A stretch of 64,000 nucleotides of DNA, taken from the NCBI GenBank assembly GCA_017893485.1, contig CM030358.1:252071228-252135227 (forward strand), given 5' to 3'. The translations under genes and the position numbers were made by a program. This stretch comes from Hemerocallis citrina (lineage: Eukaryota > Streptophyta > Magnoliopsida > Asparagales > Asphodelaceae). Below the pieces are notes generated by a model. The model was not told where the DNA came from and did no database searches. It saw nothing but the letters and a program-made list of their open reading frames with translations. Shown here piece by piece: positions 43,165-53,765 of this stretch; position 1 is the stretch's first letter, and each line of letters begins with the position of its first letter.

Positions 43165-43762
43165 GTGGAGAGAAGGGTGGAAAATGAAAATGTGCACACA
43201 CACAATTGCACAAAACCCCTTCCTTATATTGGGGGCCGGCCATACCCTAAGGAAAATAGGGGTGAGGTGGAGGGAGGTGTTATGTGGTGGAGGTTGATGT
43301 GGGAGAGATATTTTCTAGTAATCTCCTTAATCCCTTATGTCTTTGTAACCCTAGGTTTAACCTCCTAATCAAACCCTAACCATCCCTACTAGGTTTTGTC
43401 ATAGCAAAATAAGTGTTGTCCAAAATACACAACACATAATTCGTATAATGCACTAATCGACATACTACTCGTACGTGCGCATATACGTCCGTATACCGAA
43501 AAATCTTCGCATAATCTGCATAAAAATAATTAAATCTTGGAAATAATAATAGAATAAATTTGATTATTAGTTCGGAAGATCACGGTATCAATTTGATACA
43601 ATACGGATATATACTGACCGATATCTGGATACAGATAATGTCTAGAGGCAAACCGGGTGAAAAATCACCAAGATATTCTAATTTTAGAATTAAAACAAAA
43701 TAATAATAAAATAATAATAAAATAATAATTTATACACGGTAATATCCGTCCGGGATGTTACA

Positions 43763-45515
43763 GAAGTGCGCCTTGCAGAGGGACTACTTGCCTATTTTAA
43801 GGGCAACTTACTTTATTCTGCAAGAATTCGAGCTGCTTGTGCCGAATCCAGGCATCCGCCCGACTACCGCGCTAGAGTCGAGTTTCTGTATGTTCCCCGA
43901 GGATGCTTTTATCTTGGGGTTGAGACTTCCGCTGCATCCATTCATCAAGAGGGTACTAAGCTGAGCCCCATGCAGTATGGTCCCAACTTGTGGAAACACT
44001 TGGTGTGCTTTATCTTGAAGTGTCAGGAGAAAAGGATCACGCCGAGGCTCACATACTTCCGCGCCATCTTGGGGATGAGATCGCTCGGGGACCAGGAGGG
44101 GGATTTTTTATCTCTCACCACGCCCTAATAAGAAGTGATGCACGGACATCCGGACTCCATAAAGGGGTGGAAGGAGAAGTATTTCATAGTCCGAAGCGAG
44201 AAACCTTGGGAAATTCCAATAGTTTGAAATTTTGGAAAGCCGAACCACAAGCCGCCGAAGCAAGAGACTTGACCGAAAAAGAGTGGGCGAAGGTTGACAA
44301 GATTGTGGAGGGGCACAGCATCGGGTGGCCTCGCGTCACGGAGCTGCTTCTCGCCCGAGCTGGACTTAGTCCAGCCGACCCTAATATGTTTTTGTTCCCA
44401 TTTTGTTTTCTTTTTGCCTTCGTGTTAACATTTTTACTTTTCCCTATTGTAGAGATGTCTGCCAAAGAGCTCGACAACCGCAACGCCTTGGTAGCCCTGG
44501 CTGCCGAGAGAAGGGCCGATTTGGCAAAGAAGGCAGCACAGGAGAAGAGGGGAGCACCGGCCTGCAGGGTCCAGTAAGGAGCCAACGCAGGCGCCCGTGT
44601 AGCCGTCCCCGAAGAGGTTAAAGAGGCATCACCACTCGTCGAGGTCGGAGAAGGAACTGGGGGCGAGCTCCGAAAGTAAGAAGGTGGCCGAGGTTCAGGA
44701 GCAGAGGTTCTCGCCCCTTCGCCCCGATGCCGCGGAGATGGTGGGCAAGGCAGGGCTTGCTGTCGCATGTCCCGGACTGGGGGGTCAAGGTAGGGGACAC
44801 CCTGCTCGAGGGCTCGGTGGAGATGGAGGCGGTGGAGCTTATTGCCATGGAGCGGGATAGGATGAATCTGGCGAAGCAAACATCCGGGACAACCTACATG
44901 AGGTGGGCTCAGGCGCAATTCCTGGTAAGTGTTTGGTGTTTTCCATGTGCGCAGAATTTTAGAGTTAAGAATTTTTCTAACTTTTTCTTCCTCTACCAGG
45001 CGTTACTCCATGGGTAGCACTACCACCGTGCATGGAGAAGGAGGTCCTCGTCGAGAGGAAGAATGCGAATAAGTACTTTTGTGAGGTCACCAAACTGACG
45101 GGCGAGCTGAAGGAAGGTCCAGAACAACGAGGTGGTCCACGTGGCTCAGATGGCCTCGTTCGTCGTCGACCAACATAAGGCCGAGCTAGCGCACTTCAGG
45201 GCAAAGACCCAGGCGGAGGCTGAGAAGGCGCAGAAGGCCATGGAGGAGGCGGAGATCACCATGGCGGACACTCTGATCCTAGCTCAGGACGAGGCCTATG
45301 CCAAGGCGAAGGAGCACTTCACGCTGATCTACCCGGACAAACGGATTGTCCACCTGCACTTCAACTGGCTGCCAGAGCATCCGCCCACGCCCCGCGGCGA
45401 GGAGGAACTGGGGGACCCTCACCAAGAGGAGGTCGGGGGCGACCCTGCTGACGAAGAGGTGCCGTCCCCCCCCCCCAAGCATAGTTTAGGTTTTTTTTCT
45501 CTTTTGATTTTGTAA
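43763..45515 (+). pseudogene. Opposite-strand cassette gene of Gypsy-3, second part
   Basis: Continues the gene after the solo LTR. ILQEFELLVPNPGIRPTTAL, FCMFPEDAFILGLRLPLHPF and, after a shift, LSPMQYGPNLWKHLVCFILK align with the Gypsy-1 antisense protein (PF04195-like domain). At 44385 the exon end GACCCTA is followed by ATATG instead of GTATG. Thus the donor seen in Gypsy-1 is lost, while the acceptor TATTGTAG before ATGTCTGCC (44452) is kept. Middle parts are frameshifted. A clear frame at 45132-45515 (HVAQMASFVVDQHKAELAHF, EKAQKAMEEAEITMADTLI) forms a coiled coil and ends acidic and proline-rich. Another intron-like TTTTTCTTCCTCTACCAG ends near 45000. Confidence 0.55.
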
Positions 45516-45787
45516 ACGCCTTATGTGGACTGGCCACTGCATTTTGTAATACAAAATTTTGACCTTATAAAAGAGGATTTTTGGCCGATGCTCTGTCTTG
45601 TGTTTTTTTGTCTCTCTTTTGTGACCTATTATTTCTTTCGTCTTTTTGATGGACGCATGAGGTCCTCGGCGCCGACCTTGGTTCTGCCGAGGTCTCCTAG
45701 GTCCGAGCTGGGCTGGGGGCCATGGAGAGTGTTCTGGCTCGCCAATGTAAGTAGGCTCGGAATTGAGAGGCCACAGTGAATTACTTT

Positions 45788-46153
45788 ATGAACAAGTCTG
45801 GAGAGCTCAGCCTGGAGGTCGCTCGCCTGAAGAATGCCATAGCTGACCGGGACTAGTGGGCAGTTGAGACGAACTGGTCGATCTCGGATGCCTTGAGTGG
45901 GCGACCGACTTCGGAGTCTTTTCTTCGTAAGGCTGTTGTAGAGAAAGAGCTGGAGACTCGTAGGCTAAAGCTCATGCTAGGCGCCGATCTGGTCGAAGAG
46001 GCGAGCAATTCTGTGTTGGGACCTTCTCCGACTTTTTTCTTGGAGACGGCCCAGTCCGCCGACACGCAAAGCTCCGTTGCCGGGGTGCCCTCACTGGCCG
46101 AACCGGCCGAGCACCCAAGGGATCCTGTGGGAAGCACCGAGTTTGAGTTTTAA
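45788..46153 (+). pseudogene. Downstream coiled-coil ORF of the Gypsy-3 cassette
   Basis: ATG at 45788 (MNKSGELSLEVARLKNAIAD), one TAG near 45855, then LRKAVVEKELETRRLKLML and an acidic, serine-rich end (DPVGSTEFEF). Its position after the main cassette gene and its short coiled coil match the downstream ORFs of Gypsy-1 at 18009-16515. No domain is known. Confidence 0.45.
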
Positions 46154-46559
46154 GCCGAGCGATGAGCAATTTGTAAACATTTCATTCTATTGTGTGACCG
46201 TTTCTGGCGCTCCATAAGTAATAAATTTTCGATTTCTTTGCTTTGACAATTTATTGAGTGAGGTGGGTAGGAGTGTAGCTCGAGGTCACTGCTGAGTCTG
46301 GCCTTGCTGGAGGTCGCTGCCATGGCAGAAGGGGCGGTCAGTCTGTGGCTTGCTCGGGATCCGAACCGCAATTTTTTGCAGACAACGCTCAATGAGGGAC
46401 GTTTCGCCTTCTGAAAAAATTAATTGCGATGTTTCGTCTTCCGAAAAAAATTAATGACAACGTTTCATCTTCCGCCGTTTGGACTTCCCGATGTAATAAA
46501 TGTGCCGCTCAGGGGCTATATAATCTCCATCCCCTCATCGTTTTTTTATCAGCAACTGG

Positions 46560-46980
46560 CGGTGACTCATCTGCCACTCGCTGACAATTCGGGGTTTCAA
46601 CTCCGAGGGTCGTTTACCCCGACCTGTCAGCGGGTGAGAGGTGGGTCGACCCCGGAGGTGAGATTCGGGTGTCTGCCGAAGGCGGGCACCCATAAGTGGA
46701 ATTTTTAGCCGAGAGTTCCTGGTCGGTGGCTCCCCTGCCACCCTTGAACAATTCGGAATTTTGGCTCTGAGGGCCACGAACCCTGAGTTGTTCGCAGGTG
46801 AGAAGTGGGTCAACCAATCGGCCCGGGGGCTTGGCGAGAGTCCTGGGTCGGTGGCTCCCCTGCCGCCCTCGAACAATTCGGAGTTTTGGCTCCGAAAGCC
46901 TTAAACCCCGAGTTGTTCGTGGGTGAGAGGTGGGTCAACCAACAATCTGGGGCTCAGGGCGTTTGCCGAAGGCGAGCACC
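46560..46980. repeat. Repeat units of GTCGGTGGCTCCCCTGCC type in Gypsy-3
   Basis: Three diverged units contain GGTGGCTCCCCTGCC, CGAACAATTCGGA.TTTTGGCTC and GAGTTGTTCG..GGTGAGAGGTGGGTC, at irregular spacing of about 125-165 bp. Confidence 0.75.
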
Positions 46981-47009
46981 CTAAATCTTTAATGAAAATT
47001 TTTGGGATG

Positions 47010-48000
47010 GGCGTGGTTGAAGGTCGTCGCTTAGCGTAAAGGCCGTATAGCTTGAAAAAGCTAAGACCTTGCTCGAGGTCGACTCCGAGCCCTTATGCGT
47101 GCTCCTTGGTAGATAGTACGGGTGCAGCTGGAGGTCATCACCGAGTGCATAGGCTGCAAGGTTTGAAAAAGCCCAGACCATGCTCGAGGTCGATGCCGAG
47201 CCCCAATTCCTTAGAGAAAATAGTTATGCTCGTAGCTGAAGGTCGTCACTAAGCATAGAGGTCGCATGGCTTGAAAAAAGCGAAGGCCTTGCTTGAGGTC
47301 GATGCCGAGCTCCCTAACCTATTTTCGGGTAGATAGTACGGGTGTAGTTGGAGGTCATCGCCGAGCGCAGAGGCTGCAGGGCTTGAAAAACCCAGGCCAT
47401 GCTCGAGGTCGATGTCGAGACCCTATACCTTAGAGAAGATAGTTATGAGCATAGTTAAAGGTCGTTGCTGAGCTTAAAGGTCGCATGGCTTGAACAAAGC
47501 CAAGGCCTTGCTCGAGATTGATGCCGAGCTCCCATACCTGTTCTCGGGTAGATGGTACGGGTGTAGCTGGAGGTCATCGCCGAGCGCATTGGTAGAAAGG
47601 TTTGAAAAAATTCAGGCCCTGCTTGAGGTCGATGCCGAGCCCCCATACCTTTTCTTGGGTAGATAGTACGGGGTGTAGCTGGAGGTCATCGCTGAGCACA
47701 TAGGCTGCAGGGCTTGAAAAAACCCAGGTCATGCTCGAGGTCGATGCTGAGCCCCCATACCTTAAAGAAGCTTTTTATGAGCGTAGCTGAAGGCCATCTC
47801 CAAGCGTAAAGGTCGCATGGCTTGAAAAAGCCTATGCCTCGCTCGAGGTCGACGCCGAGCTCCTATAGAAGTTCTCGGGTATATAGTGCGGGTGTAGCTG
47901 GAGGTCATCGTCGAGCGCATGGGCCGCAGGACTTGAAAAAACCCAGGCCCTGCTCGAGGTCGATGCCGAGCCCCTACCTTAGAGGAGATTTTTTGGCTCG
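47010..48000. repeat. Alternating 110-bp tandem repeat array of Gypsy-3
   Basis: About nine units of roughly 110 bp alternate between two types: GAAGGTCGTCGCTAAGCG..GGTCGCATGGCTTG and TAGATAGTACGGGTGTAGCT..GAGGTCATCGCCGAGCGCA. All end in TGCTCGAGGTCGATGCCGAG. The higher-order period is therefore about 220 bp. Confidence 0.88.
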
Positions 48001-48291
48001 CGGTGCCGTTCGAGCGCTGAGCCCCTATCTTGTAAGGGAAGCTTTTTGTGGCTCGCGGGTTCATCTGAATGCCGAGCTCGAGTTTTGTTTTAGGAAAGTT
48101 AGCATAAAGCCGAAGCTTGTTTTAAGAAAGCTAGCATAGATCCGAAGCTTGTTTTAAGAAAGCTGGCATAATTACAACATTTTGACTTTACAAAACAAGG
48201 CATAGCATGTCGATTACATTTGATTTTTTACATGGGGGATCTGTAGAGACTACTCCTCCCCTTCGAGGAATTTGATGAGGTGCTCGGCATT

Positions 48292-49480
48292 CTAGGGTCT
48301 CTTGATAGCCTTGCCCTTCGGGTCGGTGAGGTGGTACGTGCCCAGGCATACAACCTCAGAAACCTTGTATGGGCCTTCCCAGTTTGGGGCCAACTTCCTC
48401 TTTTGGCCAGGGTTAGATACCGCCAGCTTTCGGAGGACGAGGTCCCCTAGCTTAATGTCGGTGGGACGCACCCTTTTGTTGTAAAACCGTTCGATCCTCG
48501 GCTGGTATGTGTTTCTTCTGATGGTAGATTTCTCCCTGACCTCGTCTATGAGGTCCAGGTCGGCATGTAGCTGTGCCGAGTTGCTTGCTTCGTTGAAGGC
48601 CATGATCCGGGGCGAAGGAAGCTCGATCTCGAGGGGGATTACTACCTCCGTGCCGTATGTTAGATTGAATGGCGACTCTCCCGTGGGGATTCTCTTCATC
48701 GTTCGATGGGCCCAGAGAACGCTCGGCAACTCGTCGACCCATAATCCCTTGGGAGAGTTATCAAGTCATTTCTTGAGACCATCGAGGATCTGGCGGTTCA
48801 CATTCTTGGCCTGGTCGTTCGACTGTGGAAGGCATACCGAGAGAAGCGCAGCTGGATCTCGAGATCCTCGCAGAAATTTTGGAAATTTTACCCACGAACT
48901 GAGTCCCATTATCTGTGATGAGTATGTGTAGAATCCTGAAATGGTAGACGATGTGTTTCCAAAAAAATTGTTGGGTCTGCTGCTCGGTGATCGTGGCCAG
49001 GGGCTCGGCCTCGATCCACTTTGTGAAGTAGTCGATTACTACTATGAGAAACTTTCTTTGGCCCGTTACCTTCGGAAATGGGCCCACCAGATCCATCAGC
49101 CATATAGCAAAGGGGTCGGACTGGCCAGGGAGCGGGGGTTTGCTTGCGGAGCCCTTTTCACTGAGGATAGCCTTTGACAAGGGCCACACTTTTTAACTAG
49201 GGTCAGGGCATCTTACAGCATCGTGGGCCAGTAATACCCGTGATTCAGAGCCTTTTGCGCAAGCGATCGGCTTCCCATATGGCACCCACCGATTCCCTCA
49301 TGGAGCTCCTTGAGAGCATACTTTGCTTCGTCGGGGGTTAAGCAGCGGAGGTAGGGCCTTCCGTCCATCGTGGTGTACGACCATTTGAAGATGGTTTTGC
49401 TGATCATGGCGAACCTCTCTGCACGGACCCTGACCCGCCTTGCTCGGCTCGGTCCTCGAGGAGCTCTCCTTTGATTAGAA
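48292..49480 (-). pseudogene. pol: Integrase of Gypsy-3
   Basis: Minus-strand pieces in order: YLRCLTPDEAKYALKELHEG with CHMGSRSLAQKALNHGYYWP (HH of the zinc finger; the CC part is frameshifted), FAIWLMDLVGPFPK (first D), VIDYFTKWIEAEPLATITEQ, ITDNGTQFVG (second D). After a shift, QAKNVNRQILDGLKK stands where the catalytic E is expected, so E appears to have become K. A TGA follows. Then DELPSVLWAHRT, NLTYGTEVVIPLEIELPSPR, VRPTDIKLGDLVLRKLAV and KLAPNWEGPYKVSEV, ending at 48292. Unlike Gypsy-1 the core is present, but it is mutated. Confidence 0.88.
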
Positions 49481-49506
49481 ACTTTCTGATGGGAGTAGTC
49501 AAATCG

Positions 49507-49990
49507 TCAGGTTGAGCTGTCTTCTATGCAGAGGGTCTCGGGGCAGTAAATACTCGGCTTTAGGAGTACTTCAATCAGAACGGTGCGGTCGAGACCTTCG
49601 AAGGACGAGGAGGCTAACTTTGACAGGGCGTCGGCCTGGGCGTTCTTCTCTCTGGAGATCCTTAAGACTGCAGACTCGTCATAGGGCACCAAGAGCTGCT
49701 GGACCACGGCCAAGTACCGGATCATTCGATCGTCACGGGTTTCATACTCTCTGGTGATCTGATTGACCACGAGCTGAGAGTCGCTGAAATCCCTGATATG
49801 TCTGGCGCCTGCCTGATGTGCTAGGGTGAGCCCGGTAATCATGGCCTCATATTCGGCCTCGTTATTGGAGGCTGGAAAGTTGAGGCGGAGGCAATATTGG
49901 AGAAGGAAATTGTCAGGTCCACGCAAAATGATGCCCGTACCACTCTCCGCTTCGCAGGAAGAGCCGTCGACATAAACTTCCTACGTCTAG
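49507..49990 (-). pseudogene. pol: Archaeal-type RNase H of Gypsy-3
   Basis: Minus-strand FLLQYCLRLNFPASNNEAEY, EAMITGLTLAHQAG, SDSQLVVNQITREYETRDDR and REKNAQADALSKLASSSFEG match the second RNase H of Tat elements. The start (VDGSSC) is in another frame near 49965. The frame ends at TGA near 49507. Confidence 0.85.
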
Positions 49991-49994
49991 GTCG

Positions 49995-51570
49995 GCCTCC
50001 CCACCTTCGGTTTGCTCGGAGATGGTGCATTCCGTGATGAACTCGGCGAGGGCCTGCCCCTTGATGCCCATTCTTGGCTGATAGCGGTGGTCGTATTGAC
50101 TAAGCTCGATCGACCATTTGACCAGTCGGCCGGAGCTCTTGGGCTTGTAGAGTACGACCTTCAGAGGCTGGTCCGTGAGAACCTGGATAGAGTGCGCCTG
50201 GAAATAGGGGCGGAGCTTCCGCACGGCCATAACCAGGGCATATGCCAAGTTCTCCATTTTTCGCGTATCTGGTCTCGGCTGCGAGTAGTACCTTGCTCAC
50301 ATAGTACAGTGGCTTTTGGACTCCGTCCTCTTCTGGAATGAGAATAGAACTGAGCACATTTTTCGAGGCCGAGAGATAAAGCCATAGGTGCTTCCTGGTT
50401 CGGGCTTGCTGAGGCGAGGAGGATTGGTAAGGTACTTTTTTAATTGGGCGAATGCCTCTTACTGCTGAGTACCCTACTCGAAGCCTCCGGTTCTGTGCAA
50501 AGCTTTGAAGAACGGGAGAGACTTCTCTCCAGACTTGGAGAGTAAACGGCCGATGGCCGCCAGTTTTCCCGTGAGCCTCTGAACCTCTTTGATGTTTCTA
50601 GGAGGGTCCATGTCTATTATGGCCTGGATCTTCTCAGGGTTTGCTTCGATGCCACGCAGGCTTATGACGAACCCGAGGAATTTCCCCGACGAGATGCCGA
50701 ACGCACACTTCACTGGATTGAGCCTCACATTGTGGGTCCGAAGGACCCCAAAGGCTTCTTCCAGGTTGGCGACGTGGTCCTGCCCCCACTGGCTTTCAAC
50801 GAGCATGTCGTTAACGTATACCTCCATGTTGCGACCGATCTGATCCTTGAAGACTCGGTTGACAAGCCTCTGATAAGTGGCACCGGTATTCTTCAGCCCG
50901 AAGAGCATAACCCAGTAGCAATAAAGGCCTTGGTCAGTGACGAATGATGTCTTGGCTATATCAGGGGGGAACATTCGGATCTAGTTGTAGCCTGAGAAGG
51001 CATCCATGAAGGAAAGGAGCTCGTGACATGACGTTGCTTCGATCAGAGCGTCGATGTTTGGGAGAGGGAACAGATCTTTGGGGCATGCCTTGTTGAGGTC
51101 AGTAAAGTCTATGCAGATCCTCCAGCTCCCGCTCACTTTTCTGACTATCACGACGTTCGCCTGCCACTCAGGGTAGCTGACCTCCTGTATGATCCGGGCA
51201 GACAAGAGTTTTTCCACCTCCGCTTTCACTGCTTGCTGCCTCTCCGGGGTGAACTTACGTCGCTTCTGGACAATCATCTTCGAGCCGGGAATCATGCTGA
51301 GTTTGTGCATGATCAGGTCTTCAGAGATCCCGGGCATATTGGAGGGCTTCCAGGCGAAGAGGTCAACATTGCGACGAATGCAATCGATCAGGTCGAACTT
51401 GAGGTCGGGCGCGAGGGAGTAGCTCACGCGGAACCACTTTGACATGTCCCCTATCTCGAGCGAGACTTCCTCTAGTTTGTCCGCCGGCTCAGGCTCAGGC
51501 TGGCTCCTTTCGGGCTGTAGTTCGACGACGTCTAGGGGGAACACACTACCACCGACCGCCGTCATATAGC
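49995..51570 (-). pseudogene. pol: Reverse transcriptase and first RNase H of Gypsy-3
   Basis: Minus strand: VDLFAWKPSNMPGISEDLIM, FTPERQQAVKAEVEKLLSAR, SWRICIDFTDLNKACPKDLF, LLSFMDAFSGYN, an in-frame TAG near 50981, IRMFPPDIAKTSFVTDQGLY, GLKNTGATYQRLVNRVF. The catalytic box is MEVYVNDMLVES: the YVDD motif has become YVND, losing a metal-binding aspartate. Then LTGKLAAIGRLLSKSGEKSL. RNase H continues in other frames: KPLYYVSKVL, YFQAHSIQVLTDQPLKVV, WSIELSQYDHRYQPR. Confidence 0.9.
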
Positions 51571-51599
51571 ACGATCGTACTGCTTCTTAGTTCTCTCGG

Positions 51600-51990
51600 A
51601 TGACCCCGACACATGATTCGGTGGGGAAGTTCAGCTTTAGGTGGTAGGCCGAGGGAATAGCCTGGAGGAAGCAAAGCCCTGGTCAGCCGAGGATGGCGTA
51701 GTAAGTTGCCTTGACGTTCACAACCATGAAGTCCATCGACTCGGTCCATCTATGAGGGGTCGTACCGGCGGTGACATCCAAGGTCATGATCCCCTTAATT
51801 GGCACTGGGACGCCGAAAAACCCGTGCAAGGTGTACCCGGCTGGCTTCAGCTTATCTCGGGGGAGCTTGAGGTTCTCAAATGCTTCTAGGAAGAGAATGT
51901 TCACCGACCTCCCATTGTCCACGAGGATCCAACGGACCTCGTAGTTCACCATAACGAGGCTGATGACGAACGCATTGCAGTGCGGGAGCC
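51600..51990 (-). pseudogene. pol: Protease domain of Gypsy-3
   Basis: Minus-strand VRWILVDNGRSVNILFLEAF (51890-51950) is the retropepsin active site; the usual DNGSS has become DNGRS. LKPAGYTLHGFFGVPVPIKG and DFMVVNVKATYYAILG follow. Stops and shifts flank it. Confidence 0.85.
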
Positions 51991-52059
51991 GGACCCACTC
52001 CAGGTCTTTTCCTGAGAAGGAGACATGGAGCTGCTGAACCTGCGGGGGAAGGGAGACCC

Positions 52060-53681
52060 CGGACGGCGTTTACCTCTCGGACGAATGCCTTGCGGGAAGT
52101 GCTGGACTCTCCTCCCAAGGGCCGCCCATGGACGCAATGCATGATGGCTTGACCTCTGGTCTCTTCAGGCTCGGGTCCCGCTCAGGACGTGGTTTGGGGG
52201 CGCAAGGAGGAGGGGAAGCCTCTGGTTCCTCGTGTCTCTTCAGGTCTTGGGCGTCTTCCTGTGTGAATTACCGGAGGTACCATCATTGGATGAGGGCCTC
52301 GATTTCGTCCTTCAGGGCCCGACAGTAGTCGGTGTCGTGCCCGTTGTCCCGATGGAAGTGGCAATAGAACTGCTGATCCCTTTTCTTGTTGCTAGTCGGT
52401 CGAGGGGGCATCTAGGATGAGGTCCCTGTCCTCGATTGCTAAGAGGATAGCCGACATGTTCTGTGTCAGTGGTGTGTACCTCTTGAAGCGCAGGACCGGA
52501 GGGACCCTCTTCATGATGGTCCCGTCTTTTGGGACCTTCTTTGCTGGCTCCTGCCTCTTCGCCCTTGCGCTTTCCCTTCCCTGGGACCTCTTTGGCATCC
52601 TCTGGATTTTGGGCATCCTCGGCCCGAATGTACTTTTCGACACAGTTGAGCAGGTCAGGGAAATCGAGGGGAGGCTTCTTTGCCTGGGATGCCTTCAGAT
52701 GGCCGTGCCGGACGTTGTGCCGGAACGCCACCGAGGCGACCCAAGCGTCGAGGGAGGAGACCGACCTCGCCTTCGTGGTGAACCTCCGGACGAACTGCCG
52801 GAGTCACCTTCCTTTTGTCGGAGGTCCAGTAAGGATGCGCTCGTCTTCTCGGCTTTCTTGCTGGTCACGAAGTGGGCCAGGAAATTGGCCTCCAAATGGT
52901 CGAACGAGTAGATCGAACCGGGGACAAGCTTAGAGAACCATTCCCGAGCCGGACCCCGGAGGGTGGCAGGGAAAGCACGGCATATGAGGGGATCCGACGC
53001 ATTGTGAATTATCATAAGGGTCCTAAAACCCTCCATGTCATCAGCAGGATCACCCGCGCCGTCATAGGTCTTGAATTGGAGAGGTCGAAAATTCTGGGGT
53101 ATTTCTGCATGTAGGATTGCAGCGGAGTAAGGAGGTCGGGTCGGCCTATGATCCTGAGCCGGCCTCACACCACCGTCGCCGAAGTGGTCGAGGCGATTCT
53201 CCATTTCCTGGAGGCATCTTAGGACGTCCTCGTCGTACTCTGGCAGAACTGTCAGGCTGCAGGACGCGCTGGCTCCGGTATCTAACTGTGTGTAAGAGCA
53301 GTGGAGCGTTTCGTTGACAGGTGTCCCTAAGATGGCCTCCTGGATCTCGTTCAGTCCTGAAACTCACGGTGGGTGACCGGAGCCCGTCCGGCCGGGTCGC
53401 ATTGGGGTGGCGGCCTCCGATTGGTGCGACTGAGCGCTGGCTCTCGCTCTTGGGACGGATGCCTGGGATGGTTCGGGGTCGAGTTGGAAGCGGCCCCTCC
53501 CCTAGTTCGACTGGCCTGTCTGTCCTGGATGACCCGACGCAGGTTGGTTGCGACCGAGCGAGAAGCGCCCAGCCCGGGTTTGAGGTTGACCCTCGGATGG
53601 TTGGATCCATGAGTGTCGGTGGGGACGTCCTGAGGAGTAGCCTCCTGATGACGTGTAGAGGTGACAGCTCTTCGGGGCCAT
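52060..53681 (-). pseudogene. gag: Gag of Gypsy-3, heavily frameshifted
   Basis: The likely start is ATG at 53681 on the minus strand (MAPKSCHLYTSS), equivalent to MPPKK in Gypsy-1. The capsid-type core lies at 52720-53110: AEIPQNFRPLQFKTYDGAGD, MIIHNASDPLICRAFPATLR, AREWFSKLVPGSIYSFDHLE and FVTSKKAEKTSASLLDLRQK. Then FPDLLNCVEKYIRAEDA, and FYCHFHRDNGHDTDYCRALK (zinc-binding-like) near 52290-52370. Several shifts separate these pieces. Confidence 0.85.
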
Positions 53682-53745
53682 ATGAGCTCGGATTGAAGGG
53701 ATGCCGTTAATGGCTGGGTTCGGACTGAGGTCCGTATCGAGGTTT

Positions 53746-53762
53746 TCCCACAGACGACGCCA
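53746..53762 (-). other. Primer-binding site of Gypsy-3
   Basis: On the minus strand TGGCGTCGTCTGTGGGA follows the LTR end ..GCATCA after GGT. It is one base different from the Gypsy-1 site. Confidence 0.75.
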
Positions 53763-53765
53763 ACC

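Larger units (their letters stand above)
38744..43762 (-). mobile_element. 5.0-kb probable solo LTR inside Gypsy-3
   Basis: Perfect GAAGT duplication at 38739-38743 and 43763-43767. Ends are TGTAGCGCCCCG and CGGGATGTTACA, i.e. TG..CA with inverted TGTARCRYCCCG. On the minus strand it starts TGTAACATCCCGGACGG and has a TATA box (CCTATAAATACCCCC) near 43153-43164. No gag, pol, primer site or second LTR lies inside. The length fits the giant LTRs of some plant gypsy lineages. A non-autonomous element without LTRs is less likely given the ends. It interrupts the opposite-strand cassette gene of Gypsy-3. Confidence 0.75.

Noticed and set aside
45525..45779. 84-codon frame as a separate gene in the Gypsy-3 cassette
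   Set aside because: It has a hydrophobic, low-complexity reading between the two coiled-coil ORFs and is more likely intron or 3' untranslated sequence.
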